64,000 bases of DNA, from assembly GCF_900638385.1 (NCBI RefSeq), contig NZ_LR134510.1, positions 1,674,001 to 1,738,000 on the forward strand, written 5' to 3'. Positions 37,318 through 46,442 of this stretch are shown here, piece by piece. Positions within the stretch are counted from its first letter, which is position 1. Each line of letters begins with the position of its first letter. Origin of the DNA: Actinobacillus delphinicola. GTDB taxonomy: Bacteria > Pseudomonadota > Gammaproteobacteria > Enterobacterales > Pasteurellaceae. The position numbers and the translations under genes are program-made. Below the pieces are notes generated by a model that saw only the letters and a list, made by a program, of their open reading frames with translations, searched no databases and was not told the DNA's origin.

Positions 37318-38241
37318 TTAGCTCACTTCTTTAACTAAAATTAGACTGTCATCATCTGGAGTGAAAGTTGTTGTTGCGTTTGGCATTTCTTCTTTATCAA
37401 AAGCAATATCGCCTTCAATACCTGCAAGCGTACTACCTTGACGAATATTTTTAAAATCGAATAAGCGTGGATCGCAAAGGTGTGACGCCGTCACATTTTG
37501 TAACGCACTGAACATGGTTTCAATACGTCCTGGATATTGACGATCCCACGTTTGTAGCATTTCTTTAATAACTTGGCGTTGTAAGTTAGGCTGAGAACCA
37601 CAAAGGTTACACGGAATAATCGGGAATTGTTTTGCATCCGCATATTTGATTAAATCTTTTTCTTTACAGTACGCAAGTGGGCGAATAACAACGTGTTTAC
37701 CATCATCGCTGACCAGTTTCGGTGGCATTGATTTCATTTTGCCGCCGTAGAACATATTCAAGAATAAAGTTTCGAGCATATCATCACGGTGGTGACCGAG
37801 TGCAATTTTAGTTGCGCCTAATTCCGTTGCGGTGCGATATAAAATACCACGACGTAAACGTGAGCAGAGCGAGCAGGTTGTTTTGCCCTCAGGAATTTTT
37901 TCTTTTACGATACCGTAAGTATTTTCTTCCACGATTTTGTAATCCACACCAATACTTTCTAAATATTGTGGTAGCACGTGTTCTGGGAAGCCAGGTTGTT
38001 TTTGGTCGAGGTTTACGGCAACGATATCAAAGTGGACTGGGGCGTTATGACGGAGATTTAATAAAATATCTAATAAAGCATAGCTATCTTTCCCCCCAGA
38101 AAGACATACCATGACTTTATCGCCTTCTTCAATCATATTGAAATCGGCAATTGCATTCCCCACATTACGGCGTAGGCGTTTTTGCAATTTATTGAAATTG
38201 TAGATTTGTTTCTTATCTTGTTTGTCTTGATTGGTATTCAT
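37318..38241 (-). CDS. ttcA: tRNA 2-thiocytidine(32) synthetase
   Basis: A 307-residue PP-loop ATPase that thiolates C32 of several tRNAs using an iron-sulfur cluster. PP-loop SGGKDS at 48-53; cluster cysteines Cys123/Cys126 (CSLC) and Cys211/Cys214 (CNLC). Full-length. The ribosome site is weak. It lies about 200 nt downstream of tRNA-Asn on the same strand, with a terminator between. Confidence 0.96.
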   Translation of the reverse strand: MNTNQDKQDKKQIYNFNKLQKRLRRNVGNAIADFNMIEEGDKVMVCLSGGKDSYALLDILLNLRHNAPVHFDIVAVNLDQKQPGFPEHVLPQYLESIGVDYKIVEENTYGIVKEKIPEGKTTCSLCSRLRRGILYRTATELGATKIALGHHRDDMLETLFLNMFYGGKMKSMPPKLVSDDGKHVVIRPLAYCKEKDLIKYADAKQFPIIPCNLCGSQPNLQRQVIKEMLQTWDRQYPGRIETMFSALQNVTASHLCDPRLFDFKNIRQGSTLAGIEGDIAFDKEEMPNATTTFTPDDDSLILVKEVS

Positions 38242-38348
38242 TCTATAAAACCATAAAATTTAAAAGTGACATATCATAAAGTGAAAGTGATTATTTGCCA
38301 AATATTTTACCGACAAATCAGGATAGGCAGAAAAGGGGGAGTTTAGAT

Positions 38349-38384
38349 AAAAAATAAGCCCCATAACGATAGTATGGGGCTTCG
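38349..38384 (-). terminator. Terminator after tRNA-Asn
   Basis: AAGCCCCATA (38356-38365) and TATGGGGCTT (38373-38382) form a perfect 10-bp stem; a T-run follows on the minus strand. Confidence 0.85.
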
Positions 38385-38439
38385 TTTTTGAAAAGGTTTT
38401 TATAAAAGGAGATAAATAAAAACACTCCAAAAGAAAATT

Positions 38440-38515
38440 TGGCTCCTCCTGCTGGACTTGAACCAGCGACATACGGATTAACAGTCCGCCGTTCTACCGA
38501 CTGAACTAAGGAGGA
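38440..38515 (-). tRNA. tRNA-Asn (GTT)
   Basis: The reverse strand from 38515 folds into a 76-nt tRNA with encoded CCA: acceptor TCCTCCT / AGGAGGA, T-arm GGTTCAAGTCC and anticodon loop CTGTTAA with GTT (Asn). Confidence 0.95.
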
Positions 38516-38941
38516 ATAACTTCATAACCACAAGGATGAGCCGCGCATTATAGGGATATTTAAAATATTGTCAACACCTAAATGCAAAAAAATTTAAATT
38601 TTTTTAAAATTGATTATTCAAGTGAGATTAATGGCAAAATAGAGAAATAAAATTCTATCCACATTTTCTGTGGATAACTTTGTGGAAAATGCAAGAATAT
38701 CACCCTTAACCCCTTAGTATTACAAGGGTTTTGAAAGATGAGTTTAAAAATGATTGAAAAATAACATTTATTTATTTTTCAATAGGTTAAAAAAGGTAAA
38801 CCCCTAACAATGAAAAAAAATTAAAAAAAAATCGCCTTAAAATCTTGACATAATTACACTGTGTACAACTCAAAGACTTAACTGCTTATTTACAGGTATT
38901 TTGTGCTAACATACGATTAAATTAACAGAAGATAAAAAAAG
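38516..38941 (+). promoter_or_regulatory. tRNA-Asn / uvrB divergent upstream region
   Basis: 426 nt, extremely AT-rich, no gene. Candidate uvrB promoter elements: TTTACA (38889-38894), 17-nt spacer, TACGAT (38912-38917); a TTGACA at 38845 lacks a good partner. CTGCTTATTTACAG at 38882 overlaps the -35 but has the wrong spacing for a LexA box. Confidence 0.4.
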
Positions 38942-40966
38942 ATGAAAAGTAAAAGTTTTAAAATCCATTCTGAATTTAAGCCTGCGGGCGATCAGATTGA
39001 GGCAATAAAAAAATTAACAGAAAATATTGATGCAGGGTTAGCTCATCAAACTCTACTTGGCGTAACGGGGTCAGGCAAAACCTTTACTATTGCGAACGTA
39101 ATTGCCAAAGAAAATCGCCCAACCATGATTTTAGCGCCCAATAAAACACTGGCTGCACAACTGTATGCCGAAATGAAAGCATTTTTCCCTGAAAATGCGG
39201 TAGAGTATTTTGTTTCTTATTATGATTATTACCAACCAGAGGCTTATGTACCCGCAAGCGATACTTTTATTGAAAAAGATGCGTCAGTAAATGATCAAAT
39301 TGAACAAATGCGTCTTTCTGCAACAAAAGCGTTATTAGAACGGCGGGATGTTATTGTGGTTGCCTCTGTTTCAGCAATTTATGGGCTAGGTGATCCCGAT
39401 AGCTATCTCAAAATGATGTTGCATTTACGCAAAGGGGCAATTATTAATCAGCGTAAAATTTTATCGCAACTGGCAGAACTTCAATATACTCGTAATGATC
39501 AAGCCTTTGAGCGTGGGACGTTTCGTGTGCGTGGGGAAGTGATTGACATTTTCCCTGCTGAATCAGACGATCAAGCATTACGCATTGAATTATTTGATGA
39601 TGAAATTGAGCGCTTAAGCCTTTTCGATCCGCTCACCAATACCAGTTTTGGCGAAGTGCCGCGTTTTACCATTTATCCGAAAACGCACTATGTCACGCCA
39701 CGTGAGCGTATTTTAGATACGATAGAAAAAGTAAAAGTCGAATTGGCAGAGCGTCGTGCTTATCTTTTAGAAAATAATAAGTTGCTCGAAGAACAACGTA
39801 TTACCCAGCGCACGCAATTTGATATTGAAATGATGAATGAATTAGGCTACTGCTCAGGGATTGAAAACTATTCACGTTATTTGGCAAACCGCCCTGAAGG
39901 CGCGCCACCGCCGACGTTATTTGATTATTTACCAGCAGACGGGTTGTTGGTTATTGATGAATCCCACGTTACCGTTCCGCAAATTGGCGGGATGTACCGT
40001 GGCGATAGAGCGCGTAAAGAAACGTTGGTGGAATATGGATTCCGCTTGCCATCAGCCTTGGATAACCGCCCGATGAAATTTGAGGAATTTGAGGCACAAG
40101 CCCCGCAAACGATTTACGTTTCTGCAACGCCTGGACCGTATGAATTAGAAAAATCATGTGGAGAAGTGATTGATCAGGTTATTCGCCCAACAGGCTTGCT
40201 TGATCCTGAAATTGAAGTGCGCCCCGTTTCCACACAGGTTGACGATTTGCTTTCAGAATGTCGTGTACGAGCGGATAATAATGAACGTGTTTTAGTTACA
40301 GTGCTAACGAAAAAAATGGCGGAGGACTTAACGGATTATTTGGAAGAACATGGCGTACGAGTACGTTATCTGCATTCTGATATTGATACCGTAGAACGTG
40401 TAGAAATTTTGCGTGATTTACGTTTAGGCGAATTTGACGTGTTGGTGGGAATCAACTTATTGCGCGAAGGGTTGGATATCCCTGAAGTTTCTCTTGTCGC
40501 CATTTTGGATGCAGATAAAGAAGGCTTTTTGCGTTCCGAACGTTCTCTTATTCAAACCATAGGACGTGCTGCTCGAAATCTAAAAGGGAAAGCGATTCTT
40601 TATGCGGATCGCATTACTAACTCAATGGAAAAAGCGATAACCGAAACTAATCGCCGCCGTGAAAAACAAATGCAATTTAATAAGGATAATGGCATTGTGC
40701 CAAAAGGCTTAAATAAAAAGGTTGGCGAAATGTTAGATATCGGGCAGGGAAGTGGAGCGAAAAAATCAAGCTCAAATACTAAAACTGCAGAACCGAAAGC
40801 GGATTACACTTTCACTCATGATCCAAAACAATACGAAAAACAACGTAAAAAATTGGAACAAGAAATGTATAAATGCGCTCAAAATCTTGAATTTGAACGC
40901 GCTGCTGCCTTGCGTGATGAATTACACGAACTTGATAAATACTTCATCGGCGTAGCGCCAGAATAA
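38942..40966 (+). CDS. uvrB: UvrABC system protein B
   Basis: A 674-residue helicase-like subunit of nucleotide excision repair that receives damage from UvrA and positions UvrC. Walker A GVTGSGKT at 40-47; the beta-hairpin segment [12 protein letters not shown] near 92; [18 protein letters not shown] near 338; helicase motif [11 protein letters not shown] near 540; the C-terminal UVR motif that contacts UvrC is near 635-670. Intact and of normal length. Confidence 0.98.
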   Translation: MKSKSFKIHSEFKPAGDQIEAIKKLTENIDAGLAHQTLLGVTGSGKTFTIANVIAKENRPTMILAPNKTLAAQLYAEMKAFFPENAVEYFVSYYDYYQPEAYVPASDTFIEKDASVNDQIEQMRLSATKALLERRDVIVVASVSAIYGLGDPDSYLKMMLHLRKGAIINQRKILSQLAELQYTRNDQAFERGTFRVRGEVIDIFPAESDDQALRIELFDDEIERLSLFDPLTNTSFGEVPRFTIYPKTHYVTPRERILDTIEKVKVELAERRAYLLENNKLLEEQRITQRTQFDIEMMNELGYCSGIENYSRYLANRPEGAPPPTLFDYLPADGLLVIDESHVTVPQIGGMYRGDRARKETLVEYGFRLPSALDNRPMKFEEFEAQAPQTIYVSATPGPYELEKSCGEVIDQVIRPTGLLDPEIEVRPVSTQVDDLLSECRVRADNNERVLVTVLTKKMAEDLTDYLEEHGVRVRYLHSDIDTVERVEILRDLRLGEFDVLVGINLLREGLDIPEVSLVAILDADKEGFLRSERSLIQTIGRAARNLKGKAILYADRITNSMEKAITETNRRREKQMQFNKDNGIVPKGLNKKVGEMLDIGQGSGAKKSSSNTKTAEPKADYTFTHDPKQYEKQRKKLEQEMYKCAQNLEFERAAALRDELHELDKYFIGVAPE

Positions 40967-40969
40967 AAC

Positions 40970-41033
40970 ACGCCTCGATTTTCACAGAAATTTATGAAAA
41001 ACCCCAATAATTTTTTATCGTTGGGGTTTTCTT
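40970..41033 (+). terminator. Partial intergenic palindrome plus uvrB terminator
   Basis: ACGCCTCGATTTTC-type left arm and core (40970-41000) of the dispersed palindrome run into a separate hairpin, AAAACCCCAA (40997-41006) with TTGGGGTTTT (41021-41030), and T residues. The second hairpin is the likely terminator. Confidence 0.75.
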
Positions 41034-41115
41034 CATTTTAAAAGACAATATATGCTTTTAAATCAAGCAAGTAGCATATTTTTAAAGCAAATGAATATAT
41101 TTAGCTAAAAAAGAC

Positions 41116-41143
41116 TTGCAACAAAAAATATATTTGGTAATAT
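41116..41143 (+). promoter_or_regulatory. Promoter of secG
   Basis: TTGCAA at 41116-41121, 16-nt spacer, TAATAT at 41138-41143. Confidence 0.55.
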
Positions 41144-41205
41144 TCGCTCCGTTCCTTAGCGAACAAGGTTATTTAGAATTTTTTCATTTTATTTAGAGAA
41201 AGAAA

Positions 41206-41544
41206 ATGTACGAAGCTCTACTTGTTATTTACTTAATTATCGCGGTTGTATTAATCGGATTTATCCTTATTCAACAAGGTAAAGGAGCTAACGTAGGTGC
41301 TTCATTTGGTGGTGGCGCATCTGGAACTATCTTCGGTTCACGTGGTGCAGGTAACTTCTTATCGCACACAACTGCCGTTTTAGCGACAATTTTCTTTTTA
41401 ATTAGCATTGCATTGGGAAATATCAATTCTCATCACAGTGCAAAGAATGAAGGTTTTAACAACCTATCACAAGTAGCAGAACAAGTTCAACAACAAGAAC
41501 AGACAGCTGCGAAAACTCAAAGTAATACAGATATTCCTCGATAA
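41206..41544 (+). CDS. secG: Preprotein translocase subunit SecG
   Basis: A 112-residue protein with two membrane helices (about 2-24 and 52-72) flanking the conserved cytoplasmic loop GKGANVGASFGGGASGTIFGS region, and a hydrophilic Gln-rich tail. It assists SecYE in protein export. tRNA-Leu follows 22 nt later and may be cotranscribed, as in E. coli. Confidence 0.95.
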   Translation: MYEALLVIYLIIAVVLIGFILIQQGKGANVGASFGGGASGTIFGSRGAGNFLSHTTAVLATIFFLISIALGNINSHHSAKNEGFNNLSQVAEQVQQQEQTAAKTQSNTDIPR

Positions 41545-41566
41545 GAATATCTTACATACCAAAAAT

Positions 41567-41652
41567 GCTCTGGTGGTGGAATTGGTAGACACGCTATCTT
41601 GAGGGGGTAGTGTCCATCGGACGTGCGAGTTCAAGTCTCGCCCAGAGCACCA
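41567..41652 (+). tRNA. tRNA-Leu (GAG)
   Basis: An 86-nt class II tRNA: acceptor GCTCTGG / CCAGAGC plus encoded CCA, D-arm with GGTAGAC, anticodon loop TTGAGGG (GAG), variable arm, T-loop GTTCAAGTC. It marks the left edge of the accessory island. Confidence 0.96.
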
Positions 41653-41721
41653 ACTATTTAAAAATCCTTTTAAAATCAATAATTTATATTTTAATTATAT
41701 ACTTTACTCTATATCAGTCCG

Positions 41722-41749
41722 TTGTTTTTTTTAATAAAAACTGTATAAT
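41722..41749 (+). promoter_or_regulatory. Promoter of the stand-alone nuclease gene
   Basis: TTGTTT (41722-41727), 16-nt spacer, TATAAT (41744-41749); the gene starts 38 nt further on. Confidence 0.65.
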
Positions 41750-41786
41750 GTCCGAAATTTATAAATTAGAATAGGATATTATTAGG

Positions 41787-42944
41787 ATGATTGATAATCT
41801 TTTCAAAGAACGTCTTCTTTCTCATGCACAACATGTATCTAAAGTTGGCAATTTTTGTACTACAGAGGAAACAACTAAACAAGCACTCATTTTGCCATTT
41901 TTAGATATTCTAGGTTTTTCACCGTATGATCCGACAAAAGTAAAAGCAGAATATTCCGCAGATTTCCAAGGTTGTAAAAATGGCGAGCGTGTTGATTATG
42001 CATTATTTTGTCATGATCTTCCCGTGATGTTCATAGAGGCTAAGCCATACTCAGAAAATTTAAGTAACCATTCTCCTCAGTTATCAAGATATTTTAATGC
42101 TACGCCTGAAGTTACAGTGGCGGCATTGACAAACGGAAAAGAATGGTTATTTTTTACTGATTTAAATGAAAAAAACTTGATGGATCGGACACCATTCTTA
42201 AAAGTAAATTTTGAGGATGTAGAGCATTTTGATATTTCTAAGATTAAACAATTATCTAAATTCTGCTACGATAAATTTCAACCTGAGGCTTTAAGGGTGC
42301 TTGCAGAAGAAAGTATTTATCTAACGAGTTTTACTAAAACAATAAATTCTAGCCTAAAAGAAGTGGATCTTGATTTCGTTAGATATGTAGCAGGACGTTC
42401 TAATATTGGGAGACAACTTAATCAGCGTTTTTTAGAGAGTATTCAGCCAATAGTTAAGCAAGCAGTAGAAAAAGCAGTAAGTGCAATGGTTGTATATGGA
42501 TTATCAGGGAAAGAGGAACCTCTAGATACTCCTTTAGAAGATTCAGCAGTTATTGATGAAACGGCACCAATTGTGGATCCAGAAAATAGTAAAATTGTTA
42601 CGACTTACACGGAACGATTACTTTTTGATTATGTTCAGATGATTGTTGGTGATGAGATTAATATTGTTGCAAAAGATACTGAAAGCTATTTCAATATATT
42701 GTTTGATGGGAAATCAAATAGATGGATGCTACGTTATTTCGATAATAGGCAACGTCCATCAATCATTGTTCCGATTGATTTGACAGAGGAGCATAAAAAA
42801 GAAATTAAACGAGCAAAACTGGAATTGAATGGTAACCAAATTATTATTGATCGCCCAGAAAATATCTTACGATTAAGTGGAATAATTCAGGATTGCTTAG
42901 AATATTGTCAGGATGATAATAATTTTAGAAGAAGCAATTCTTAG
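41787..42944 (+). CDS. HsdR-N-like PD-(D/E)xK nuclease, stand-alone
   Basis: A 385-residue protein. Residues about 25-150 resemble the N-terminal nuclease domain of type I restriction R subunits: Glu28, EYSADF (Glu55), RVDYALF (Asp70) and FIEAKPY (Glu84, Lys86), the D-ExK catalytic signature. The following 235 residues contain no helicase motifs and include a possible second small domain (YFNILFDGKSNRWMLRYFDN). No HsdM or HsdS is nearby. It could be a restriction or defence nuclease, or a phage-derived enzyme. It has its own promoter and terminator. Confidence 0.75.
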   Translation: MIDNLFKERLLSHAQHVSKVGNFCTTEETTKQALILPFLDILGFSPYDPTKVKAEYSADFQGCKNGERVDYALFCHDLPVMFIEAKPYSENLSNHSPQLSRYFNATPEVTVAALTNGKEWLFFTDLNEKNLMDRTPFLKVNFEDVEHFDISKIKQLSKFCYDKFQPEALRVLAEESIYLTSFTKTINSSLKEVDLDFVRYVAGRSNIGRQLNQRFLESIQPIVKQAVEKAVSAMVVYGLSGKEEPLDTPLEDSAVIDETAPIVDPENSKIVTTYTERLLFDYVQMIVGDEINIVAKDTESYFNILFDGKSNRWMLRYFDNRQRPSIIVPIDLTEEHKKEIKRAKLELNGNQIIIDRPENILRLSGIIQDCLEYCQDDNNFRRSNS

Positions 42945-42957
42945 TGTGATTTCTAAC

Positions 42958-42984
42958 AAAAGCTCGGTTAATCCGAGCTTTTTT
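42958..42984. terminator. Terminator after the nuclease gene
   Basis: AAAAGCTCGG, loop TTAAT, CCGAGCTTTT, T-run. The same kind of hairpin follows the intact DUF1508 gene at 44691, so this one may have come with the DUF1508 remnant next to it. Confidence 0.88.
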
Positions 42985-42991
42985 ATAGAGT

Positions 42992-43036
42992 TTATTTTTC
43001 TCTTACTTCAGTTTTAGAAACTAATGAATCTTTACT
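42992..43036 (-). pseudogene. 3' remnant of a DUF1508 gene
   Basis: On the minus strand the last codons read KDSLVSKTEVREK then TAA. They align with the end of the intact DUF1508 gene at 44734 (DLVKSTTSTTEVREK) at DNA as well as protein level, and both are followed by a GCTCGG/GCCCGA-type hairpin. Nothing upstream of this tail matches; it is truncated. Confidence 0.65.
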
Positions 43037-43082
43037 TCTTATTTAAAGCTAGAAATATATTTATTATCTAATTTTGATTAGG

Positions 43083-44609
43083 TTATAATGATATAGTTTC
43101 ATGCATCATGTAATCATATAGACATAGCAACTTTCTGTAGGGGGTAGTATGTTTATTTGGATAGTCTTTTAAATATAATTCACATTCCTCCAATGTGATA
43201 TTCTTTTTATATACATTATAAAAAATAGTATCTTCTTTTAAGGATTTTGTAATATCTTCATTATGTTGAATATCATCAATACTATTAGCCTCTATATACG
43301 CTTGGTTTTTCATAATTGCTTGCTTTAATTTTGAGACTTGATTGTTTTTATAGGTATCCACGTTTTGGAGATTATTGAAAATCTTACTAAATCCATAAAT
43401 TGGGAAAAAATTTCTACTATTTATATTTTGATTATTTATAAAACTAACTAACGAATTATTTTTCTCTTTAAGAAGAGTAAAATAGTTAGCCATAACTTGT
43501 GATGACGTGTGGTAAACATAGGTAATACTTCTTTTGGAACCAATGAATAAAATTTTATCATTATTACTTAAAGAGTCCAAATCTTCGGTAAGATTAACTT
43601 CTATATTTGCACTATTCACGATTTCTGCTACAATATTCTGCACTTTTCGAATATCTAATGTAGATATTGGGAGTTGTAATTTAGATATTTCTGTATATAA
43701 GTTTGAATAATTATCAGTTTTTAATTTATTAATTCTTATTGTTTCATATCCTTCTAACTCTATATCATGTTCACATACATCATCAGATTGAGATCCTTCT
43801 TCATATTCTATAAGTAAAAAATTATCTCTAATTTTTTTTGCCTGATCTGTATTAGGTTTTACATAATTAAAAATAGTTTTTAAAAGTGCTTTAATATTTT
43901 CATCGCCAATACTATATCCAATAAATATTATTGGATGGTGAATAAATAAAGATAATAACTGAGCTCTGATTAACTCGTAGGACTCTTTAAATTTTTTATA
44001 ATCATCTTCTGTTATAATTAAGCTAGCAGGATCATTTATACAACCATGCACTTTATATATAGAACCGTACGGATTGCTCAGTAAGATATTATTTCCAACA
44101 AGTGGATCAAATTCAAGAATTTCTTCGATTAATAAGTCATAATTAGTTGTAATGATTGAGCTAATATTTTTTTTTGCTTTTTTTAATAACATAAGCTCTT
44201 CTTTTAAAAGAGGGGTAGTCTTCTTTTCTAAGTTTGACAGCATTTCTGTAATTAAGATTTTAAATCTACTTGCTTCCTTATTTAATTTTGTAAGTTCAAA
44301 AAATTTATTATTAATTTGTTCAAAGTCGGGATGACGTCTATTCTCTTTTTTTCCAAGAATATTTTTTGTATCAGTTTCAAGATCGCTAGCAATTTTGGGA
44401 AAAATCTGAGTATTATTATTTGAATGTTTTATCTTATAGTGTGCTTTTAATTCTAAATATCTTTCTTCGTCTCCGTGTATTTTGTATGCGATGTTCTCTA
44501 GTAGATCATTCCAGTTAAATGAGTTTTTTAAATATCGTAGGCTAAAGCCGCTGCCAATAAAAAGAACGGGGTAATTATGAAAATTTTTAACAAAATCAGA
44601 AAGTTTCAC
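43083..44609 (-). CDS. SIR2-domain protein, probable anti-phage NADase
   Basis: A 508-residue protein. Residues about 10-260 form a SIR2-like Rossmann domain: LFIGSGFS (17-23), ITTNYDLLIEE (Asn156, Asp158), YKVHGC (His188), and FIGYSIGDENI (229-239). Such SIR2 domains in defence proteins (ThsA, DSR and others) degrade NAD+ on infection. The remaining 250 residues match no domain I know and presumably sense the trigger; no SLOG or TIR domain is apparent. Start is GTG at 44609 with GGAG eight nt upstream. Very AT-rich. Confidence 0.75.
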   Translation of the reverse strand: MKLSDFVKNFHNYPVLFIGSGFSLRYLKNSFNWNDLLENIAYKIHGDEERYLELKAHYKIKHSNNNTQIFPKIASDLETDTKNILGKKENRRHPDFEQINNKFFELTKLNKEASRFKILITEMLSNLEKKTTPLLKEELMLLKKAKKNISSIITTNYDLLIEEILEFDPLVGNNILLSNPYGSIYKVHGCINDPASLIITEDDYKKFKESYELIRAQLLSLFIHHPIIFIGYSIGDENIKALLKTIFNYVKPNTDQAKKIRDNFLLIEYEEGSQSDDVCEHDIELEGYETIRINKLKTDNYSNLYTEISKLQLPISTLDIRKVQNIVAEIVNSANIEVNLTEDLDSLSNNDKILFIGSKRSITYVYHTSSQVMANYFTLLKEKNNSLVSFINNQNINSRNFFPIYGFSKIFNNLQNVDTYKNNQVSKLKQAIMKNQAYIEANSIDDIQHNEDITKSLKEDTIFYNVYKKNITLEECELYLKDYPNKHTTPYRKLLCLYDYMMHETISL

Positions 44610-44619
44610 TATTTAGACT

Positions 44620-44637
44620 CCTATATTAATATATAGG
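44620..44637. promoter_or_regulatory. Inverted repeat at the SIR2 gene start
   Basis: CCTATAT (44620-44626) and ATATAGG (44631-44637) form a perfect 7-4-7 palindrome that overlaps the GGAG ribosome site. It could be an operator or an RNA hairpin limiting translation. Confidence 0.4.
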
Positions 44638-44690
44638 TCTAGCCTATCAAGTACATGCATAGACTTCAATAAAAAAGTGTTTATAAAGAC

Positions 44691-44715
44691 CAAAGCCCGA
44701 CACACTCGGGCTTTG
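44691..44715. terminator. Terminator after the DUF1508 gene
   Basis: CAAAGCCCGA (44691-44700), loop CACAC, TCGGGCTTTG (44706-44715): a perfect 10-bp stem, acting on the minus strand. Confidence 0.85.
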
Positions 44716-44733
44716 TACTCATGTAATAAGAAT

Positions 44734-44907
44734 TTATTTCTCTCTCACTTCAGTTGTAGAAGTGGTTGATTTTACAAGGTCGATGCCGTGTTCGCAGTCT
44801 TTGCGATGTTTGTAGCCGTTACCACCTGTTGCAATAATATTACCGTTGCCTGCAACTAGGCGCCAGCGAAATTCGCCTGCTTTATCAGTGTAAATTTCAA
44901 AATGCAT
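44734..44907 (-). CDS. DUF1508 / YegP-family small protein
   Basis: A 57-residue protein starting MHFEIYTDKAGEFRWRL, with GNGNIIATGGNGYKHRKDCEHGI, the single-repeat form of the DUF1508 fold (E. coli YegP carries two). AGGAG lies seven nt before the ATG. Function is unknown. A second, truncated copy of its 3' end lies on the far side of the SIR2 gene. Confidence 0.85.
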   Translation of the reverse strand: MHFEIYTDKAGEFRWRLVAGNGNIIATGGNGYKHRKDCEHGIDLVKSTTSTTEVREK

Positions 44908-45187
44908 AATAAACTCCTGTGGAATTTGATCATCAATTTATCATCTTAAATAAGATGGGATGCCTAAGGTAGAAATAGGTCAACCATTTTATACGGTCTA
45001 TAAACTTATCAACTTAGGTTCGTACACCTTAGCACTACACAAAAATTAGTCAATAATAAAAGATTAAAAATTAATCATGTATAAAATAATTTTACTTTAT
45101 TTTAGTTATGATGATATTACTAGAATATGATCTTTAAAAAATAAAAAAGGCACTGTGAGGTGCCTTTCATGGTACAAATTTACTCAA
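44908..45187. other. Non-coding gap
   Basis: 280 AT-rich bases upstream of the DUF1508 gene. No gene, clear promoter or repeat recognised. Confidence 0.4.
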
Positions 45188-45400
45188 TTAGCAACATTTT
45201 TCTGGATGTTGAAATTTTTCAATTTGGCTCATAATCGTATCAATATCTTCAGTTACATCCCAAATCGTACCATTTTTAAAGAAAATACGAGTAAGCGTTT
45301 TTCCTTGTAAATTTTGGATTGGTGTAATGATTTGTGTACGTTTTAAGTTGATAATAACTGGACTATTATCTACAGAAGTAAGTTTAATAAATTTAGACAT
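45188..45400 (-). CDS. Small conserved-looking hypothetical protein
   Basis: A 70-residue protein starting MSKFIKLTSVDNSPVIINL, with alternating hydrophobic beta-strand pattern and a C-terminal His-Pro-Glu-Lys-Cys-Cys end. The layout recalls small FlbD-like strand-rich proteins, but no family is claimed. The ATG at 45400 has AAAGGAGC upstream; the longer frame to 45454 is rejected. Confidence 0.65.
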   Translation of the reverse strand: MSKFIKLTSVDNSPVIINLKRTQIITPIQNLQGKTLTRIFFKNGTIWDVTEDIDTIMSQIEKFQHPEKCC

Positions 45401-45600
45401 ATTATGCTCCTTTGTTGTGTTTGTGGTTGAATTTAGGACAAACTTTAAGCGCATATAAAGATATTTTTATTGATATAAATCAATAAAAGTAATAGAACAG
45501 TATAAAAATTATACTTTTTGATTATGTGTATTTATCTATTAGTTTAGAAATTTTTAAGATTAGTACAGGGGGAGAGAAGTTTATAAAAGCGATAAAAAAT

Positions 45601-45640
45601 ACGCCCCAAAAATCATAAAAATTTATGAAAAATGGGGCGT
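45601..45640. repeat. Intergenic palindrome, copy 6
   Basis: Arms ACGCCCCA / TGGGGCGT around TCATAAAAATTTATGA. It lies after the DUF3883 gene, where it could serve as its terminator hairpin. Confidence 0.85.
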
Positions 45641-45665
45641 AAAAAATATAAAATAAAGATATGTG

Positions 45666-46442
45666 TTAAGAATAATGACTATCTAAAGTGATTTTCCCCG
45701 AGTAGTGATATTCTCGATTTATTTTCGATTGAATCCATCTTTCATGAAACTTTAAATTATGAACTGGATCAGGAATGGTGATAAATCGGGGATTGTTATT
45801 TAAATTTAGTACTACTGTAATAATATAATTATTTTTATATTCTTTTGCTTTAATAAACTCATTCTCAGTGAGCCTAAAAGTTCCTTCGGTATGGCGAATC
45901 CCTTTTATCTCTGATAGAAAAATATTATTTTCTGTGGTAATTTGAAAATCATATCCATCTCCATATAAACGGGCATCTTCTAAAGAACCATTTTTAAAAA
46001 TATCTATCCTTTTGAAATTATTTATAAAAAATAACTCTGCTTCCAATCCAGTAGTTTGCAGTTTTTTAAATTTAGATTGTAAAATTGGTTTGATATTTGG
46101 GGTATCAATTTGTAAGAAATATTGGTTTTTTAAATATAATTTAATAATATTAGCAAACCCTAAAGCATTTTCATTTCCAAATAAATTATCAATAAATATT
46201 TTTCTGTGACGGTATGCGTCTTTCTTTTGCCACCATCCTTTCCGATGATTAGGAAAAAAGGGATCAAATAAATCCATTCTATTTTTTATTACTGATGGCG
46301 TTGCTGCTAATCCAATTTTTACACAATATTTAAAAAAATCTGTTTTAGATTTAAAATTAAAATGCTGAATAAGATCATTATCAAATTTAGCAAGTCCGTA
46401 TCCTATAAGATTAAGAATTTCATAGTTTTCGTGTTTATTCAT
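45666..46442 (-). CDS. DUF3883-domain protein, possible nuclease
   Basis: A 258-residue protein. The C-terminal 110 residues fit DUF3883: GYDFQI (Asp165 region), FLSEIKGIR (Glu-x-Lys), [23 protein letters not shown]. This D / ExK spacing resembles restriction-type nucleases and DUF3883 domains occur in many defence proteins. The N-terminal part ([24 protein letters not shown]) is unassigned. Its ATG overlaps the end of topB by 8 nt (ATGAATAA), so it is translated by coupling to topB rather than from its own site. Confidence 0.7.
   Translation of the reverse strand: MNKHENYEILNLIGYGLAKFDNDLIQHFNFKSKTDFFKYCVKIGLAATPSVIKNRMDLFDPFFPNHRKGWWQKKDAYRHRKIFIDNLFGNENALGFANIIKLYLKNQYFLQIDTPNIKPILQSKFKKLQTTGLEAELFFINNFKRIDIFKNGSLEDARLYGDGYDFQITTENNIFLSEIKGIRHTEGTFRLTENEFIKAKEYKNNYIITVVLNLNNNPRFITIPDPVHNLKFHERWIQSKINREYHYSGKITLDSHYS

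Noticed and set aside
38880-38900. Possible LexA box CTGCTTATTTACAG upstream of uvrB
   Set aside because: CTG and CAG are 8 apart instead of 10, and flanking bases do not fit.
45401-45454. N-terminal extension of the small unknown protein
   Set aside because: AAAGGAGC sits directly before the internal ATG at 45400.
41567-46442. Integrative element using tRNA-Leu as attachment site
   Set aside because: I found no integrase and no second copy of the tRNA 3' end near topB.
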